DNA of 64,000 nucleotides from Lucinisca nassula. Taxonomy: Eukaryota > Mollusca > Bivalvia > Lucinida > Lucinidae. Both the position numbers and the translations under genes were made by a program. Below the pieces are notes generated by a model. The model searched no databases. It saw only the letters and a list, made by a program, of their open reading frames with translations, and was not told where the DNA came from. The stretch spans positions 103,488,507-103,552,506 of the forward strand of contig OY757011.1 in assembly GCA_963580285.1 (NCBI GenBank), read 5' to 3'. Positions within the stretch are counted from its first letter, which is position 1. Every line of letters begins with the position of its first letter. Of this stretch, positions 1-10,630 are shown in pieces.

Positions 1-930
1 AGTGGTCCGGCGTCATCGTTGTCGTCTGTGTCTGCGTCAACATTTTCAAAGACATCTCAAACTACTTGGCCAATTGTAACATGTGTACTTGGCTTACATG
101 TGGAGCCCCTATGGGAAGGGGGAACGAAAGTTTGTTCGTGAGGACTGGGTCACATGGCCCCCATATCCATATATGATAAAAACTTTCGAAAATCTTCTTC
201 TCAGAAACCGAATGGCCAATGACCTTGAAACTTGGTATGCAGCATTGGGGCCTTGGGCCCTACCAAGTTTGTTCAAATGATGACCTTTGGTTGACATTTA
301 CCTGTTTTACATCAAGGTCAAATTTGGTCACTTAGACATTTGAATGGAAAAAATGGTGAAACAGTGGATTTTTCTGATTGCATGGTAGCTTGTGGCATCA
401 GAAATGATATTTGCAATCAGCAGAATGGAAGTTTATCAATTCCAAAGGTCAAGGTCATTTACTGACCTTTGTCTTGGATGGCTCTAGATTCAGTATGTTT
501 ATCTTCTTCACTTAAACTGCTGAGTTGATTGAAACCAAATTACATATGGATCCTCTATGGGAAGGGGGCACAAAAGTTTGAACTGGGTCATATTACTAAT
601 ATGGCTGCCATGCCCATATATGGTAAAAACCTTTGAAAATTTCTTTCAGGAACTGAAACAGTGGATTTTTCTGATTGTTTGGTAGCTTGTGGCATCAGAA
701 ATTATATTTGCAGTCAGCTGAATGCAAATTTATCAATTCCAAAGGTGAAGGTCATTTACTATGAATGCTACAGTGATGCCACTTGAGATGGCCTCTTGAA
801 TAAAGTTAATGTTATTTGACTGACCTGTATTTCATGGTGTAGTAATTTTATTCAAATGTTTGTTTTAGATATAGTACATCATGCCATGAGCTCAGGTGAG
901 CAACACAGGGCCTTATGGCCCTCTTGTTTT
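1..930 (+). mobile_element. Helentron-like tandem-repeat element, 3' part (cut by window start)
   Basis: The right end is the hairpin block at 891-928 (CTCAGGTGAGC, then GGGCC..GGCCCTCTTG) that also closes the other elements of this type here. Upstream are two related units of about 300 bp; compare 359-470 with 656-755, which share a stretch starting at GAAACAGTGGATTTTTC. The 5' end lies outside the window. No transposase is seen. Assignment to non-autonomous Helitron/Helentron is by structure and family knowledge. Confidence 0.6.
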
Positions 931-1151
931 ATAATTTTATTTTTTCTGGCATTAGTAGGTTAACTGAATTCGCAAAATTTCCTAACATTCTTGCATACAA
1001 AGTCAGACAGGTATCTTAGGGTAACAGTTTGCTAATATATGTAAATTTTTGTCTGTTACTCATGCTCCCCAGGGGTTTGAGATAAAAGATGAAAATAAAC
1101 ATTAATTTGATGTACCTGTGGGAAGATCAGAGTTGAATCAAATTATGATTT

Positions 1152-1490
1152 TCATTCTTGTAATCCTACATCAAGTACACTGAAGTGTTTTGTACCAGTC
1201 ATTGGTAGCCACCCCCACCAGTATTCACCCACCCAACCCCACATGCCTTCAGTCTCCTCATAAATGACATTGAGATGGTCTGTATCCCACTTCTGCCACC
1301 AAAAACTGTTTGCTCCAGGTTTCCCATCCATGAACTCACCAAGACTGTAGAAGTGGTATTTAATATAACATGCCCATACAACCATTAGGCTAGACTTGTA
1401 CAAGTCTCCTACTTTTATAATCTTTTTTCTTCTGTCTGTCTTTTTCAGTCTTACTTTTTGGCTTGAATTAGGATATTCAGCTACTATTAA
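1152..1490 (-). other. Trp-rich open frame, doubtful terminal exon
   Basis: One minus-strand frame is open from about 1490 down to a TGA at 1152-1154, roughly 110 codons. A basic stretch (RLKKTDRRKK) is followed by a Trp/Gly-rich C-terminus containing FWWQKW and EYWWGWLP. A possible acceptor (pyrimidine-rich tract ending AATAG) lies near 1492 and a second (CTACAG) at 1345-1350. No family is recognised. The Trp residues come from a CCACC-rich plus strand, and an open frame of this size can occur by chance, so it may not be coding. Confidence 0.2.
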
Positions 1491-1607
1491 AGAGGTAGAA
1501 CACTATTATCAATGCCACCCTGCAGCTCGGGACCAAATTTTTGCCAAAATTTTGTAGTGCAGGACAAAAAGGGATGTAGAGTCAGAGTTCCAGCTTTCCC
1601 TATGTAT

Positions 1608-1841
1608 AAACCCTTTTTGTACCAAATGAAATCTTCCTCCTTATATACAGCAGGAGTCCATTTCAAAATTTAGTGGGGTCAGGTTGCGTTTTCTTCAAAA
1701 AACTATATGGAAATTGGCTGAACATTTTGCAAACAGTGTAGATCCTGATGAGACACTGCCTTCTGCGCCGTCTGATCTGGGCCTGCGCTGTTTACCAATT
1801 ACCGGTATCCGTTTTGGGGTTTCTGGTACTAAAGGGGTTAA
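1608..1841 (+). mobile_element. TTAA-type MITE, family B (GTACCA ends, GATCAG core)
   Basis: The ends are inverted CCCTTTTTGTACCA and TGGTACTAAAGGGGTTAA. The centre carries a degraded form of the palindromic core (AAACAGTGTAGATCCTGATGAGAC..CTGATCTGGGCCTGCGCTGTTT). The same family recurs at 4731, 10631, 16366, 20392 and 24478. No coding capacity. Confidence 0.7.
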
Positions 1842-2663
1842 GGGATTTAATTTGGAATGGTCTGGAGATATAACTCGGAGTGTGCAAAATAACCTATTTC
1901 TGTAAATACTGCTTTAAGTTCTTGCAAAGTAGAACAGTTTGAATTGCTTAAATTGCTTTTTGAAATTCTAAGATTTATCTTTATAACTTTCAAAGTTAGT
2001 CTTGAAATTGAATGTGGACTTAGAAATTTTACATTTGGTTAAAGTTTTATAACAAAGTTTACAGATGCCTGTATTTTCTACACTCTAAGACAAATTCAAC
2101 TGATGCTTGCATCGATGTTGCATACTAGTCCTTAGATTTCATTGATGCATACCCCACCCTGCTGCTTCAGTAACATTGATGCTCCCACCCTGTCAGTAAC
2201 TTTGATGCCCTCACTCCCTTGGTCCATTTAGAAATTTTATGTTTGGTAGCACATTTATAGACATGACTTCTTCATTCATATTACATACAAGCTTGAAAGA
2301 TATATCAGAGGGTGGCGCAGGCAGGGGGGGGGGGGGGGGGGGGGGGGTGTGTATACCTGACCCACTGGTCACTTGCTCTAGTTTCACTTATTTTGAGCTT
2401 ATCATTAATCAGAGGTGGGGAAAAAAAATAGAGTACACGGAGAATAACCACCTAAACTTCTATTGCAGAACATGTGACCCAAGCCTGGTGCGAACCATAG
2501 CTGTGAGAGACATAATGATAAAAAGTCAGAGGCCACAGAGGCCTGCCAATGCACTTCCATGGAACCCAGTTCTGTGAAAAGTATTTTTCTCTTACCCATC
2601 ATGCTCCTAATTAATGATTTCATTAAGATAACACATCTGTGTTATATAGTGCAGTATTTCATA
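1842..2663. other. No gene seen; poly-G tract
   Basis: AT-rich unique-looking sequence. It contains a 24-base G run at 2324-2347 and a short imperfect repeat of TTGATGC-containing phrases at 2105-2205. No coding frame or known repeat end was recognised. Confidence 0.5.
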
Positions 2664-2776
2664 CCTCCAAAATGTGTGATATTTTGCTCATTTCTACCCC
2701 AAACATAAGTTTTGGGTACTCATTAGAACCGCCTCATTGAGGTGGTTCTAATGAGTATGCACATCTTTTGTCTTGG
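2664..2776 (+). mobile_element. Fragment of GCCTC-core MITE (family G)
   Basis: Shows the TTTTGGGTACTCATTAGAACC arm, the CGCCTCATTGAGGTGG turn and the returning TTCTAATGAGTA arm. The outer flanks of the full family, such as the copy at 49458-49768, are missing. Confidence 0.6.
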
Positions 2777-2983
2777 AGTTAACTCTTATCATGCTGTTCA
2801 CGACATCCCTTATCTTTGGAAACAGTGTAGATCCAGATCAGATGGCTTCTAAGCCATCTGATCAGGATCTACACTGACATTAAGTTTAAAGCTTTGTAAG
2901 AATGAATTACATCAAGTAATGTGACTGGTTCAAAGTCAGAAATGGGTGTGGCTAAACTGAATATTTAGCAAGAGAATGGTTAA
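2777..2983 (-). mobile_element. TTAA-type MITE, family A (TCCTGCTGA ends, GATCAG core)
   Basis: Runs from TTAACTCTTATCATGCTG to a partly eroded right end at the TTAA of 2980-2983. The core palindrome around 2820-2880 reads AAACAGTGTAGATCC..GATCAGATGGCTT and back. It directly abuts the next copy and appears to share its TTAA. Confidence 0.65.
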
Positions 2984-3193
2984 CCCTTGTCCTGCTGAGC
3001 CCGGATATGTCTTAGCTTTCAAACAATGTAGATCCAGATCAGATGGCTTCTTCAGAAGCAATCTGATCAGGATCTTCATTGTTTGTCATTCAGCTGATGA
3101 ATTTGTTGCAATAATTTGCATCAAGTAATCTGATTGGATGAGAATCGCTAGTGGGTTTGGCAGATTAAAATACTCAGCAGGACAAGGGTTAAC
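2980..3193 (-). mobile_element. TTAA-type MITE, family A
   Basis: The terminal inverted repeats are TTAACCCTTGTCCTGCTGA at the left and its complement CAGCAGGACAAGGGTTAA at 3175-3192. The central palindrome has GATCAGATGGCTTCTTCAGAAG. The arrangement (TTAA at both edges, no coding frame) fits a piggyBac-mobilised MITE by analogy. Confidence 0.75.
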
Positions 3194-3425
3194 ATGATGT
3201 TGTTGTGGACTCAATGCTATGGAGTGGTGTGAAATATGTAGATCCTGATCAGACTGTCCCCAGTTTTACGGTAATTACAGCAAACTATCTTCCTGACCAG
3301 TTTGATCATGAGTGTGACACAACTTTTAATTCTTTTATCATCTCACAAACAAGCTATGTTTCCTGTCAGATTCATACATGTTGAACATTTCAAAACATTG
3401 TCTCCAAACATGACAGTAGCTTTTG

Positions 3426-4664
3426 TTAGCTCACCTGTCACGTAGTGACAAGGTGAGCTTTTGGGATCACTTTTTGTCCGTCGTCCGTCGTGCGTGCGTG
3501 TGTGCGTGTGTGCGTGCGTGCGTAAACTTTTTCTTCAAATGACATCTCCTCCTAAACCACTGATCGGATTTTAACCAAACTTCACAGGAATGATCCTTAG
3601 GTGGTCCCCTTTCAAAGTTGTTCAAATGGTTCCGGTCCATTGCACATCTAGGTCATAGGAGCTAAAAATAGATTTCTAAAATGAAAACTTTAAAAATCTT
3701 CTTCTCTGAAACCGAAAGGCCCAGGTCTTCGATATTTGGTATGAAACTTCATCTAGTGGACCTCTACCAAGATTGTTCAAATTATGGCCCTTGGGCCAGA
3801 AATGCCCCCGCCCCGGGGGCCTTTGGGTTTACATAGGCTTATATAGGGAAAATCTTTAAAACTCTTCTTCTCTGAAACCACAAGGCCCAGGTCTTTGATA
3901 TTTAGTGTGAAGCCTCACCTAGTGGACCTCTACCAAGATTGTTCAAATTATAGCCCTGGGGCCAAAAATGCCCCCGCCCCGGGGGCCTTTGGTATTACAT
4001 AGGCTTATACAGGGAAAATCTTTAAAAATCTTCATCTCTGAAACTGCAAGTCTCAGATCTTTGATATTTGGTGTGAAGCTTCATCTAGTGGACCTCTACC
4101 ATGATTGTTCAAATTATAGCCCTTGGGCGTACAATGCCCCCGCCCCGGGGGCCTCTGGTTTTACATAGGCTTATATAGGGAAAATCTTTAAAATCTTCTT
4201 CTCAGAAACCGCAAGGCCCAGGTCTTTGATATTTGGTGTGAAGCTTCACCTAGTGTACCTCTACCAAGATTGTTCAAATTATAGCCCTGGGGCCAGAAAT
4301 GCCCCCCGCCCCGGGGGCCTTTGGTTTTACATAGGCTTATACAGGGAAAATCTTTAAAAATCTTCTTCTCTGAAACCGCAAGGTTCAGATCTTTGATATT
4401 TGGTGTGAAGCTTCATCTAGTGGACCTCAACCAAGATTGTTCAAGTTATAGCCCTGGGGCCAAAAATGCCCCCATCCTCGGGGCCCTTTGGTGTTTCATA
4501 GGCTTATATAGGGAAAATATTTAAAAATCTTCATATCTGAAACCACAAGGCTCAGGTTTTTGATATTTGGTATGAAGCTTCACCTAGTATAGCCCTTGGG
4601 CCAAGAATGTACTAGAGACACTGATTCTCAGGTGAGCGATTCAGGGCCCTCTGGGCCCTCTTGT
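3426..4664 (+). mobile_element. Helentron-like element with about six 167-bp tandem units
   Basis: The 5' end is a hairpin (AGCTCACCTGTCACGTAGTG..GGTGAGCT), followed by a GTGC/GTGT microsatellite at 3484-3525. The body is a tandem array in which AATCTTCTTCTCTGAAACC recurs near 3693, 3855, 4026, 4188, 4354 and 4522. The 3' end is the hairpin AGGGCCCTCTGGGCCCTCT at 4643-4661. This matches bivalve 'pearl'/HINE architecture. Short frames inside are repeat translations, not genes. Confidence 0.7.
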
Positions 4665-4730
4665 ATAATTTTGCCTGCGCATTATAAAAAGAGACAAACA
4701 AAAAAACAAACATTGCTTTATAAATTAATC

Positions 4731-4960
4731 TTAACCCATTTAGTACCAGAAACCCCAAAATGGGAACCCTGGCAAACAGTGCAGGCCCAGATCAAACGCC
4801 GCAGAACGAGGCATCTGATCAGGGCCTCCACTGTTTGCTAAAAGTTCAGTCATTTTCCAAATAAATTTCGATGAAAAGACAACCTGACACCCCTAAATTT
4901 TTTAAATGAACTTCTGCTGTATATAAGGAGGAAGATTCCATTTGGTACAAAAAGGGTTAA
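4731..4960 (-). mobile_element. TTAA-type MITE, family B
   Basis: Bounded by TTAACCCATTTAGTACCAG and TTGGTACAAAAAGGGTTAA. The core palindrome at about 4773-4840 has CAAACAGTGCAGGCCCAGATC and CTGATCAGGGCCTCCACTGTTTG. No coding capacity. Confidence 0.75.
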
Positions 4961-5001
4961 AGAGCATTTACTTGGGCCCTGTTGTTCAGGGCCTCTTTAG
5001 C

Positions 5002-5213
5002 TTAACCTTTGACTTGCTGAATATTTATATAAGCCACACCCACAACTGATAATCAACCAATCAGATTACTTGATGCAAATTATTGCAACAAATCCATGAG
5101 TTGAATGCAAACAATGAAGATCCTGATCAGATGGCGTCTTCAGAAGCCATCTGATCTGGATCTTCATTGTTTGAAAGATAAGACATATCCGGGCTCAGCA
5201 GGGCAAGGGTTAA
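5002..5213 (+). mobile_element. TTAA-type MITE, family A
   Basis: Left end TTAACCTTTGACTTGCTGA, right end CTCAGCAGGGCAAGGGTTAA. The central palindrome has GATCAGATGGCGTCTTCAG. The family's usual flank (CCAATCAGATTACTTGATG) is present. Confidence 0.75.
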
Positions 5214-5305
5214 GGAGTTTGTTGGTGGTCAAACTATTAACTAATTATCCCCTTGCTTTTCGAAGAACAAGTTGAGATATTGTAATCGTCTTCGCCGCCC
5301 ATATG

Positions 5306-5541
5306 CATTACGCAAACACGCCTATACAATACATTGCCACCTTTATCGCCGAAAAAATGAAAATTTTATGATGAAAAATTGTGATATTTTTCTTATTTCT
5401 GCTCAAAATATAGATTGTGTACCCACAATCTGTATTTTAGAGCAGAAATAAGAAAAATAAGGTAAACCCCCGGAAACCCCAGTTTTACTATATAAAGGTG
5501 GGGTTAAAGGGGGTCAAAATTATATAGGCGTGTTTTCATGA
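5306..5541 (+). mobile_element. GCCTC-core MITE (family G), palindrome centre deleted
   Basis: Ends are CATTACGCAAACACGCCTATA and TATATAGGCGTGTTTTCATGAT. The arms with AAATATAGATTGTG and TGCTCAAAATATAG are present, but the GAACCGCCTC turn is missing, so the arms meet at GTACCCACAATC. Confidence 0.7.
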
Positions 5542-6640
5542 TACTGTCCATCTTATGGGGCAAATCCTGACCTAGACCTTTAGAGATAGAAACTTGAAAC
5601 CTTGGAAGCTGATAGATCTTTGGTCTATGGAGTGCAAAACACTTTAGGAATTTTTATCCCACCCCTGGGGGTGGGGCAAGGGTGAGGGACCCCAATCAAA
5701 AATCAAAGCATTCAGAACATGGTGGTGTAACATATCAAATCAAATGACATGGTGAGTAGAATACTTTGCAATCAAAATTTCACCCATCCGATCAATGTGG
5801 GGGTCATTAAAGGTGCATTATTGAGCTATCTGGAAAAAATGCTTCCAAAAATAAAATACATATAGCCGGTATTTTTCTTTAAAACAATACAAATGAATGT
5901 ATTTTATGCAAAAATGCGAGCAATTATGATGACAGGTAAACGAGTTTGAGAGGGATTCCCTAACTAGGTTTCGAACACTAGTTAGATCTATTTCTAGTTC
6001 GTGACAAAAATAGAATCCCCATATATGACGTTATGCGACGTTCATTTTTGGCCTTGTTTGCTTAGGCCATGCCTGAATCGGAAAAAATATGACACTGGAT
6101 ACCTTGCCATAAGTAACTACACTCAGAGACGATACTGTCGCCATGTATGTGTAAAGTGACAGATTTATTTTTAGAACAGAAGTTCCGAACACATCTTCAG
6201 AGCGAAGGGTAAACACGAATGAAAACGACCATTTTCACAAAGTTCTGAAGCTGTATTTGGCTCCAAAAGTGTACATATGACAAAGGAGTATGCATTGAAG
6301 ATAAAAACCAGAAAAAAAATTTGAGACCCGGTAGCTCAATAATGCACCTTTAAAGGTAAAAAAAAAAAACATACCCACTCCATAATGATTACAGGATAAC
6401 TCCTCCAAGACTGTTAGAGATAGAAACTTGAAACTTTGGGAACTGATAGATCTTTGGACCGGGGAGTGCATGACACCTTTGGAATTTTGAAGTGCATGAC
6501 ACTTTCGGAATTTTGATTCCATCTCGGGGGCGGGGCCAGTGGAAGGGTTCCCGGGGGGCCAAAATTCAAGTTTTCAGAATGTAACAAATCAAATCAAATG
6601 GAAGCATGGGGATATTCTATGGCATGCCATCGACTGCGCA
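5542..6640. repeat. Tandem-repeat array split by a TTAA MITE
   Basis: Two related units share GATAGAAACTTGAAAC..TTGG..CTGATAGATCTTTGG (about 5588 and 6419). Without the 543-bp insertion at 5807-6349 the unit is about 290 bp. It resembles the bodies of the Helentron-like elements but no terminal hairpins are seen. Confidence 0.45.
5811..6349. mobile_element. TTAA-flanked MITE with AGGTGCATTATTGAGCTA ends
   Basis: The left end AGGTGCATTATTGAGCTA (5811) and right end TAGCTCAATAATGCACCT (to 6349) are exact inverted repeats. TTAA flanks both sides (5807-5810 and 6350-6353). The element is 539 bp, lacks a coding frame, and carries neither of the two shared palindromic cores. Confidence 0.75.
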
Positions 6641-6711
6641 ATTCTAGTATTGACTATTCTATTTTTTTTTGCTGGAAATATATTAGCAGCTTTTGCATTT
6701 GCATATTAGCC

Positions 6712-6904
6712 TTAACCCTTGTCCTGCTGAATATTTATATATGCCACACCCACTACCGATTATCAACCAATCAGATTACTTGATGCAAATTATTGCAACA
6801 AATTCACAATCTGAATGACAAACAATGTAGATCCTGATCAGATGGCTTCGTCAGACATTGTTTCAAAGATAAGGCATATCCGGGCTCAGCAGGACAAGGG
6901 TTAA
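6712..6904 (+). mobile_element. TTAA-type MITE, family A, shortened core
   Basis: Ends TTAACCCTTGTCCTGCTGA and TCAGCAGGACAAGGGTTAA. The central palindrome is partly deleted: GATCAGATGGCTTCGTCAGA is followed almost at once by CATTGTTTCAAAG. Confidence 0.75.
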
Positions 6905-7169
6905 CATTTTTGCTGGCTTTAAAAAGTATAAGATTTGTAGCTAAGGTTTGAATACTCTATGAATTATCTACCCTTGTTTATACATTTATGCCTACTATTG
7001 GGGAGCATGAAAATGATCAACTCCCACTCTGCCATTAATATATGACCTGTCACACTCGAAGGTCACATTGTCACATATGTTACCACCTCAGGAATGCGGA
7101 TCACTGACCATGAATATTTATTAATTAGTCCATGTCAAGGAAAATAGTATCTACTGACTCTGCTATATG

Positions 7170-7480
7170 TTTGTTTGTATTTGTATTGGAGTTTAACAGC
7201 CCAGTCAACACTATTTAGGTCATTTTTGAGGCGGTCAGTTTACCTATCCACACTTTTCCTGGACAAGCTTATACCTAAGCGGTGAACAGTACAGTGCACA
7301 TTCTTTCGCCAGAAACTGACAACTGCCCTTCTTGAATCAACGGAAGGGAGAGAATGACCGTAGAAAAGATTTCATGATCAATCTCCACGAAAAAATGTTG
7401 CCGACCATGGCAGGTATCGAACCTGCGTCCTCCTGATCATCAGTCAGACGCGCAACCGACTGAGCAACCGAGCCCGGTGC
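7170..7480 (-). mobile_element. tRNA-derived SINE (SINE-B)
   Basis: On the minus strand the head has a tRNA-like A box (GCTCAGTCGGTTGCGCGTC) and B box (GGTTCGATACC). The body contains TAAGC..TGTCCAGGAAAAGTG and the tail ends TAAACTCCAATACAAATAC. A 12-bp target-site duplication CTCTGCTATATG is present at 7158-7169 and 7481-7492. This is a retroposon, not a functional tRNA gene. Confidence 0.85.
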
Positions 7481-7542
7481 CTCTGCTATATGGAGACATA
7501 CTTTTCTGACATTCTTAGCTGTTGTTTTGCCTCATTTGAGGA

Positions 7543-7815
7543 ATAACATCCCTGTCAACACTATTTAGGTCATTTTGGAGATGTTGCTTCCAATTTTGTG
7601 AATTTTACCCGATATTGAGATGAAATGACATCTCAAGCCCTGCTGTCCAATGAAACCAAAAGGCTTATATGCATTGGATGGTCTGACTCACACCACTTTG
7701 TCAGGACAGGCTTAGGCCTTCCAGATGGTTTACTAGTACTCATGACTGTGGGCTGTTACAGCTCTGCGCTGAAGCATCATACAGCCCAATCTCTCCAGCA
7801 CATGACATGGTCGTT
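7543..7815 (-). mobile_element. SINE-A copy, diverged
   Basis: Shows the family markers GTCAACACTATTTAGGTC, GATGTTGCTTCCAATTTTG, GAGATGAAATGACATCTC and a degraded CTGGAAGCATCATGCAGCCC block. The 5' GGCCCCCGCCC end is missing. Confidence 0.65.
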
Positions 7816-8016
7816 ATAGCCGAATTTCACTGTATTTATAAATTGTCATGAAAAAATAGCCTTGTCCTATAGCTAGATAATATATTGCAAAATTTTTGCT
7901 TTTATGTTTACTAATATTCTCATTCATGTTACTTTTCTCCTGAGGCTGAGAAGTAAAGTGTTTAGTTGGTGTTTGTGGATTTCAGTGTTTTGGGGGTAAT
8001 GTTGCATTTAAAATTA

Positions 8017-8705
8017 CAGTAGAACTTCGATGGCTCGAACACCGATGGCTCGAACACCGATGGCTCGTTTGTTTGTTTGTTTGTTTGTATTGGAGTTTTA
8101 CGGCCCAGTCAACACTATTTAGGTCATTTTTGAGCCGGTCAGTTTACCTATCAACACTTTCCTGGGCAGGCTTATACGTAAGCGGTTAACCAGTTCAGTG
8201 CACATTCTTTCGCCAGAAACTGACAACTGCCCTTCTTGAATCAGCGGAAGGGAGAGAATGACCGTAGAAAAGATTTCATGATCAATCTCCACGAAAGAAT
8301 GTTGCCGACCCCAGCGGGAGTCGAACCCGCGACCTCCTGATCACCAGTCAGACGCGCATCCGACTGAGCCACTGAGGCCGGCACCGATGGCTCGTATACC
8401 ATGGCTGAGTCGAACCCATTTTTGAGTCCCTAGGAAATTCCTCTACATAAGATATAATGGGGGATAATTTAGGAGATTTTCGTCTTTTATCTTGCAAATG
8501 TATGCTGTGTGTACTCATTTGAATCGCCTCATTGAGGCGATTCTAATGAGTACACATAGCATACATTTTCATTGTAGAGCACCGAAAAGATGTCAAAAAG
8601 TATCTCGTTATGCCTCCTGGCAGTAGCCCTCAGTGGCTCGAACTACCCTTGTCTCGAACAGATTTTCATGGTCCCAAAGGTGTTCGAGCCATTGAAGTTC
8701 GACTG
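8017..8705. mobile_element. pogo/Tigger-like non-autonomous element
   Basis: Terminal inverted repeats: CAGTAGAACTTCGATGGCTC at 8017 and GAGCCATTGAAGTTCGACTG ending at 8705. TA flanks both ends (8015-8016 and 8706-8707), the duplication typical of Tc1/mariner/pogo elements. It holds a nested SINE-B (8068-8381) and a GAATCGCCTC..GAGGCGATTC palindrome at about 8505-8575. No transposase frame. Confidence 0.7.
8068..8381 (-). mobile_element. SINE-B nested in pogo-like element
   Basis: The minus strand reads GCTCAGTCGGATGCGCGTC (A box) and GGTTCGACTCC (B box), followed by the usual body. The target-site duplication CACCGATGGCTCG lies at 8055-8067 and 8382-8394. Confidence 0.85.
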
Positions 8706-8880
8706 TATACTTTTATGACATTTTCATGACAATTTGATGGTTTTGATTATTATCACAATAGCAGTAATTTTCACCTTCATGAAAAATATTATTTTGGGGT
8801 TGATTGATTATCAATTGACCCAAAGTTACCAACTACAGAAGCTTCCCGCCTGCTCTTGTCCATGTGACCATTGCTGACTA

Positions 8881-9432
8881 CAGAGGACCCTCGTTATATC
8901 GAAGAAGCCTCCGTGGTGTAGTGGTTACGCTACTCGCCTTGTAAACCAGGGATCGCAGGATTGATCCCGGGCTTCTCCAGACTTTCGAATGAGTCTTTAA
9001 ACCGAGGTCCCGTCTCCATATGAGCTTAGCTGTTGTTGGGACTTAAAACTCTAACACTCACTCACTCGTTATAACCACGGTATTTGTTCCCTATTATTGT
9101 GCCATTATAAGGAATTTGCCAGTTATAAAGAATCCCAGTTAGGAGTCTGATAGGTAATAAATGGCCTTTTCCCCATCATTACTCCAAGAAACAAATGTTA
9201 TAGACATTTGTTAGAATCGCCTTGGTGAGGCGATTCTGACAAATATCTATAAAATTTGTTTCTTGGAGTATTAGATAACAAGAATTTTTTATGACTATGG
9301 GCTCGACTTGTGCATTTCCAACCCCAGGGAAGCTCTCGCCGCTCGAAACCTAGGCTAAGCCTTCAGCAAATTAGTCATTGCATTGAAATTGCCGTTATAA
9401 CGAGTTTTGCCGGGTATAAAGAGGGTTGACTG
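8881..9432. mobile_element. Second pogo-like non-autonomous element
   Basis: Left end CAGAGGACCCTCGTTATA, right end TATAAAGAGGGTTGACTG, imperfect inverted repeats. TA lies at 8879-8880 and 9433-9434. It carries a nested SINE-C (about 8899-9060) and a TTAGAATCGCC..GGCGATTCTG palindrome at about 9199-9273. No transposase. Confidence 0.65.
8899..9060 (+). mobile_element. Short tRNA-derived SINE (SINE-C)
   Basis: Head GCCTCCGTGGTGTAGTGGTTAC with an A-box-like block, then a diverged B box (GGATTGATCCC), ending ACTTAAAACTCTAACACTCA. The host element's CTCGTTATA occurs on both sides, consistent with a target-site duplication. Confidence 0.75.
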
Positions 9433-9823
9433 TATGGACAAAATCCAGATAACGGTTATTTATAGCAGCACTAGTCTTCTGCCAGTCTTCTGTGATTGTA
9501 AAAAACTAACCACGTCATTAGGTAATGTATCGTTAAAACTATGATCATTTATTGTGGCAAATATGCTAATATTTTTGCTGAAAAAAAAATGTGAGCAGCT
9601 TTTGCATTTGCAAAAGCTGCTCACATTTTTTCATCAAAAATACCAAAATTTTAAATATTAAACTTGCTAGAACAGTTAACAATATGACCACTAACGAGCT
9701 CATTAAGCTAACAATGCTTTGAACAACTGGGCCCTGGAGTTTAAGGATTAAACAAAAAGTCTTAGTCTAAGATCTGGACTATTTTCCCAGCCCACACTCA
9801 GAGATAATCAGCCCGCCAGCGCT
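9433..9823. other. Hairpin-bearing repeat remnant
   Basis: A near-perfect hairpin at about 9584-9640 has arms around AGCAGCTTTTGCATTTGC and its complement. Relatives of the flanking ATTAAGCTAACAATG..TTTGAACAACTGGGCCC text occur at 35345-35478 and 24438-24476. No gene seen. Confidence 0.45.
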
Positions 9824-10134
9824 CTTGTTTAATTGTTTGATTTGAGGTTTAACACCCCCATCAACACTACAGGTCATTTTGGAGACGTTGCTTCCAATTT
9901 TGTGAGACTTTTACCCAACATTATGATGAAATGACATTTCAAGCCATGTCGCCCAATGAAACCAATAGGGTTTATAAGCATAGACGGTCCGACTCGCACC
10001 TCTTTGCCTGGGCAGGCTGAGATCCTCTTAGCGGTTTACCAGTATTCCTGTGCAGTTGGTTTCAGCTCTGCTGGAAGCATCATGCAGCCCATCTTTTTCT
10101 TCAAGCCCCATTGGGCGGGGCCAGACCTTCCATT
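9824..10134 (-). mobile_element. SINE-A copy
   Basis: Reads, on the minus strand, from GGCCCCGCCCAATGGGGCTTG through GCATGATGCTTCCAGCAGAG, CAGCCTGCCCAGGCAAAG and TAAAAGTCTCACAAAATTGG to the A-rich CAAATCAAACAATT tail. SINE-A has no visible A/B boxes. A SINE-E head (10135-10245, minus) abuts it. Confidence 0.8.
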
Positions 10135-10245
10135 GTAGCTTGGCATCTTGTATTATGACCAGAGAGTTATCTAAGGCTTGAACCCACAGCTTAGAGAGAC
10201 CAAGAGTTGGCGCTCTTATCCAATAGGCCCTGGAGACCCCATGAT
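10135..10245 (-). mobile_element. tRNA-like head of SINE-E
   Basis: The minus strand shows GGGCCTATTGGATAAGAGCG (A-box region) and GGGTTCAAGCC (B box). A related fuller copy lies at 56963-57180. Confidence 0.5.
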
Positions 10246-10630
10246 TGAGAAGGGTTTGTTAATGTCCTTGAATTGTATTTGGGGATAAATGAATTTAAAA
10301 AAAAAATTAAATGAGATCTGACCTTTGACCATCAACATACTGAACCCATTTGAAGACATTCTTTTTGCCATTCTGAATCTGAATCCATCATGCAACTCTA
10401 GATACTGAAATATTTTGTGAGGGTTATTTTGACTTGGGGACATCAGTATATTTCTGACTGCTATACTGAATGAAAATTCTTGAATGTTATTTACATGCCA
10501 TTTATGTTTTAAATTATTTCACAATTTTGTGTTTTTAAAGGTCATGCCTATTCACATGTTCTGAGGATGTTTTTTTTTTTTTCTTCTACTTAATGGAAAA
10601 TGGACCTATACAGCTATATAAATGTCTGAT
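10246..10630. other. No feature recognised
   Basis: AT-rich sequence with short A and T runs. No coding frame, repeat end or hairpin stands out. Confidence 0.5.

Noticed and set aside
1411..1446. Excellent plus-strand 3' splice site (long pyrimidine tract ending TTTTTCAG)
   Set aside because: No open plus-strand frame or donor follows; the tract may simply be the complement of a Lys/Arg-rich minus frame or chance.
3484..3525. GTGC/GTGT run as a regulatory element
   Set aside because: It is the usual microsatellite after the 5' hairpin of Helentron-like elements.
3693..4600. CRISPR-like regular repeats
   Set aside because: The window is eukaryotic, the spacing elements are themselves repeats, and units of about 167 bp belong to a tandem-array transposon.
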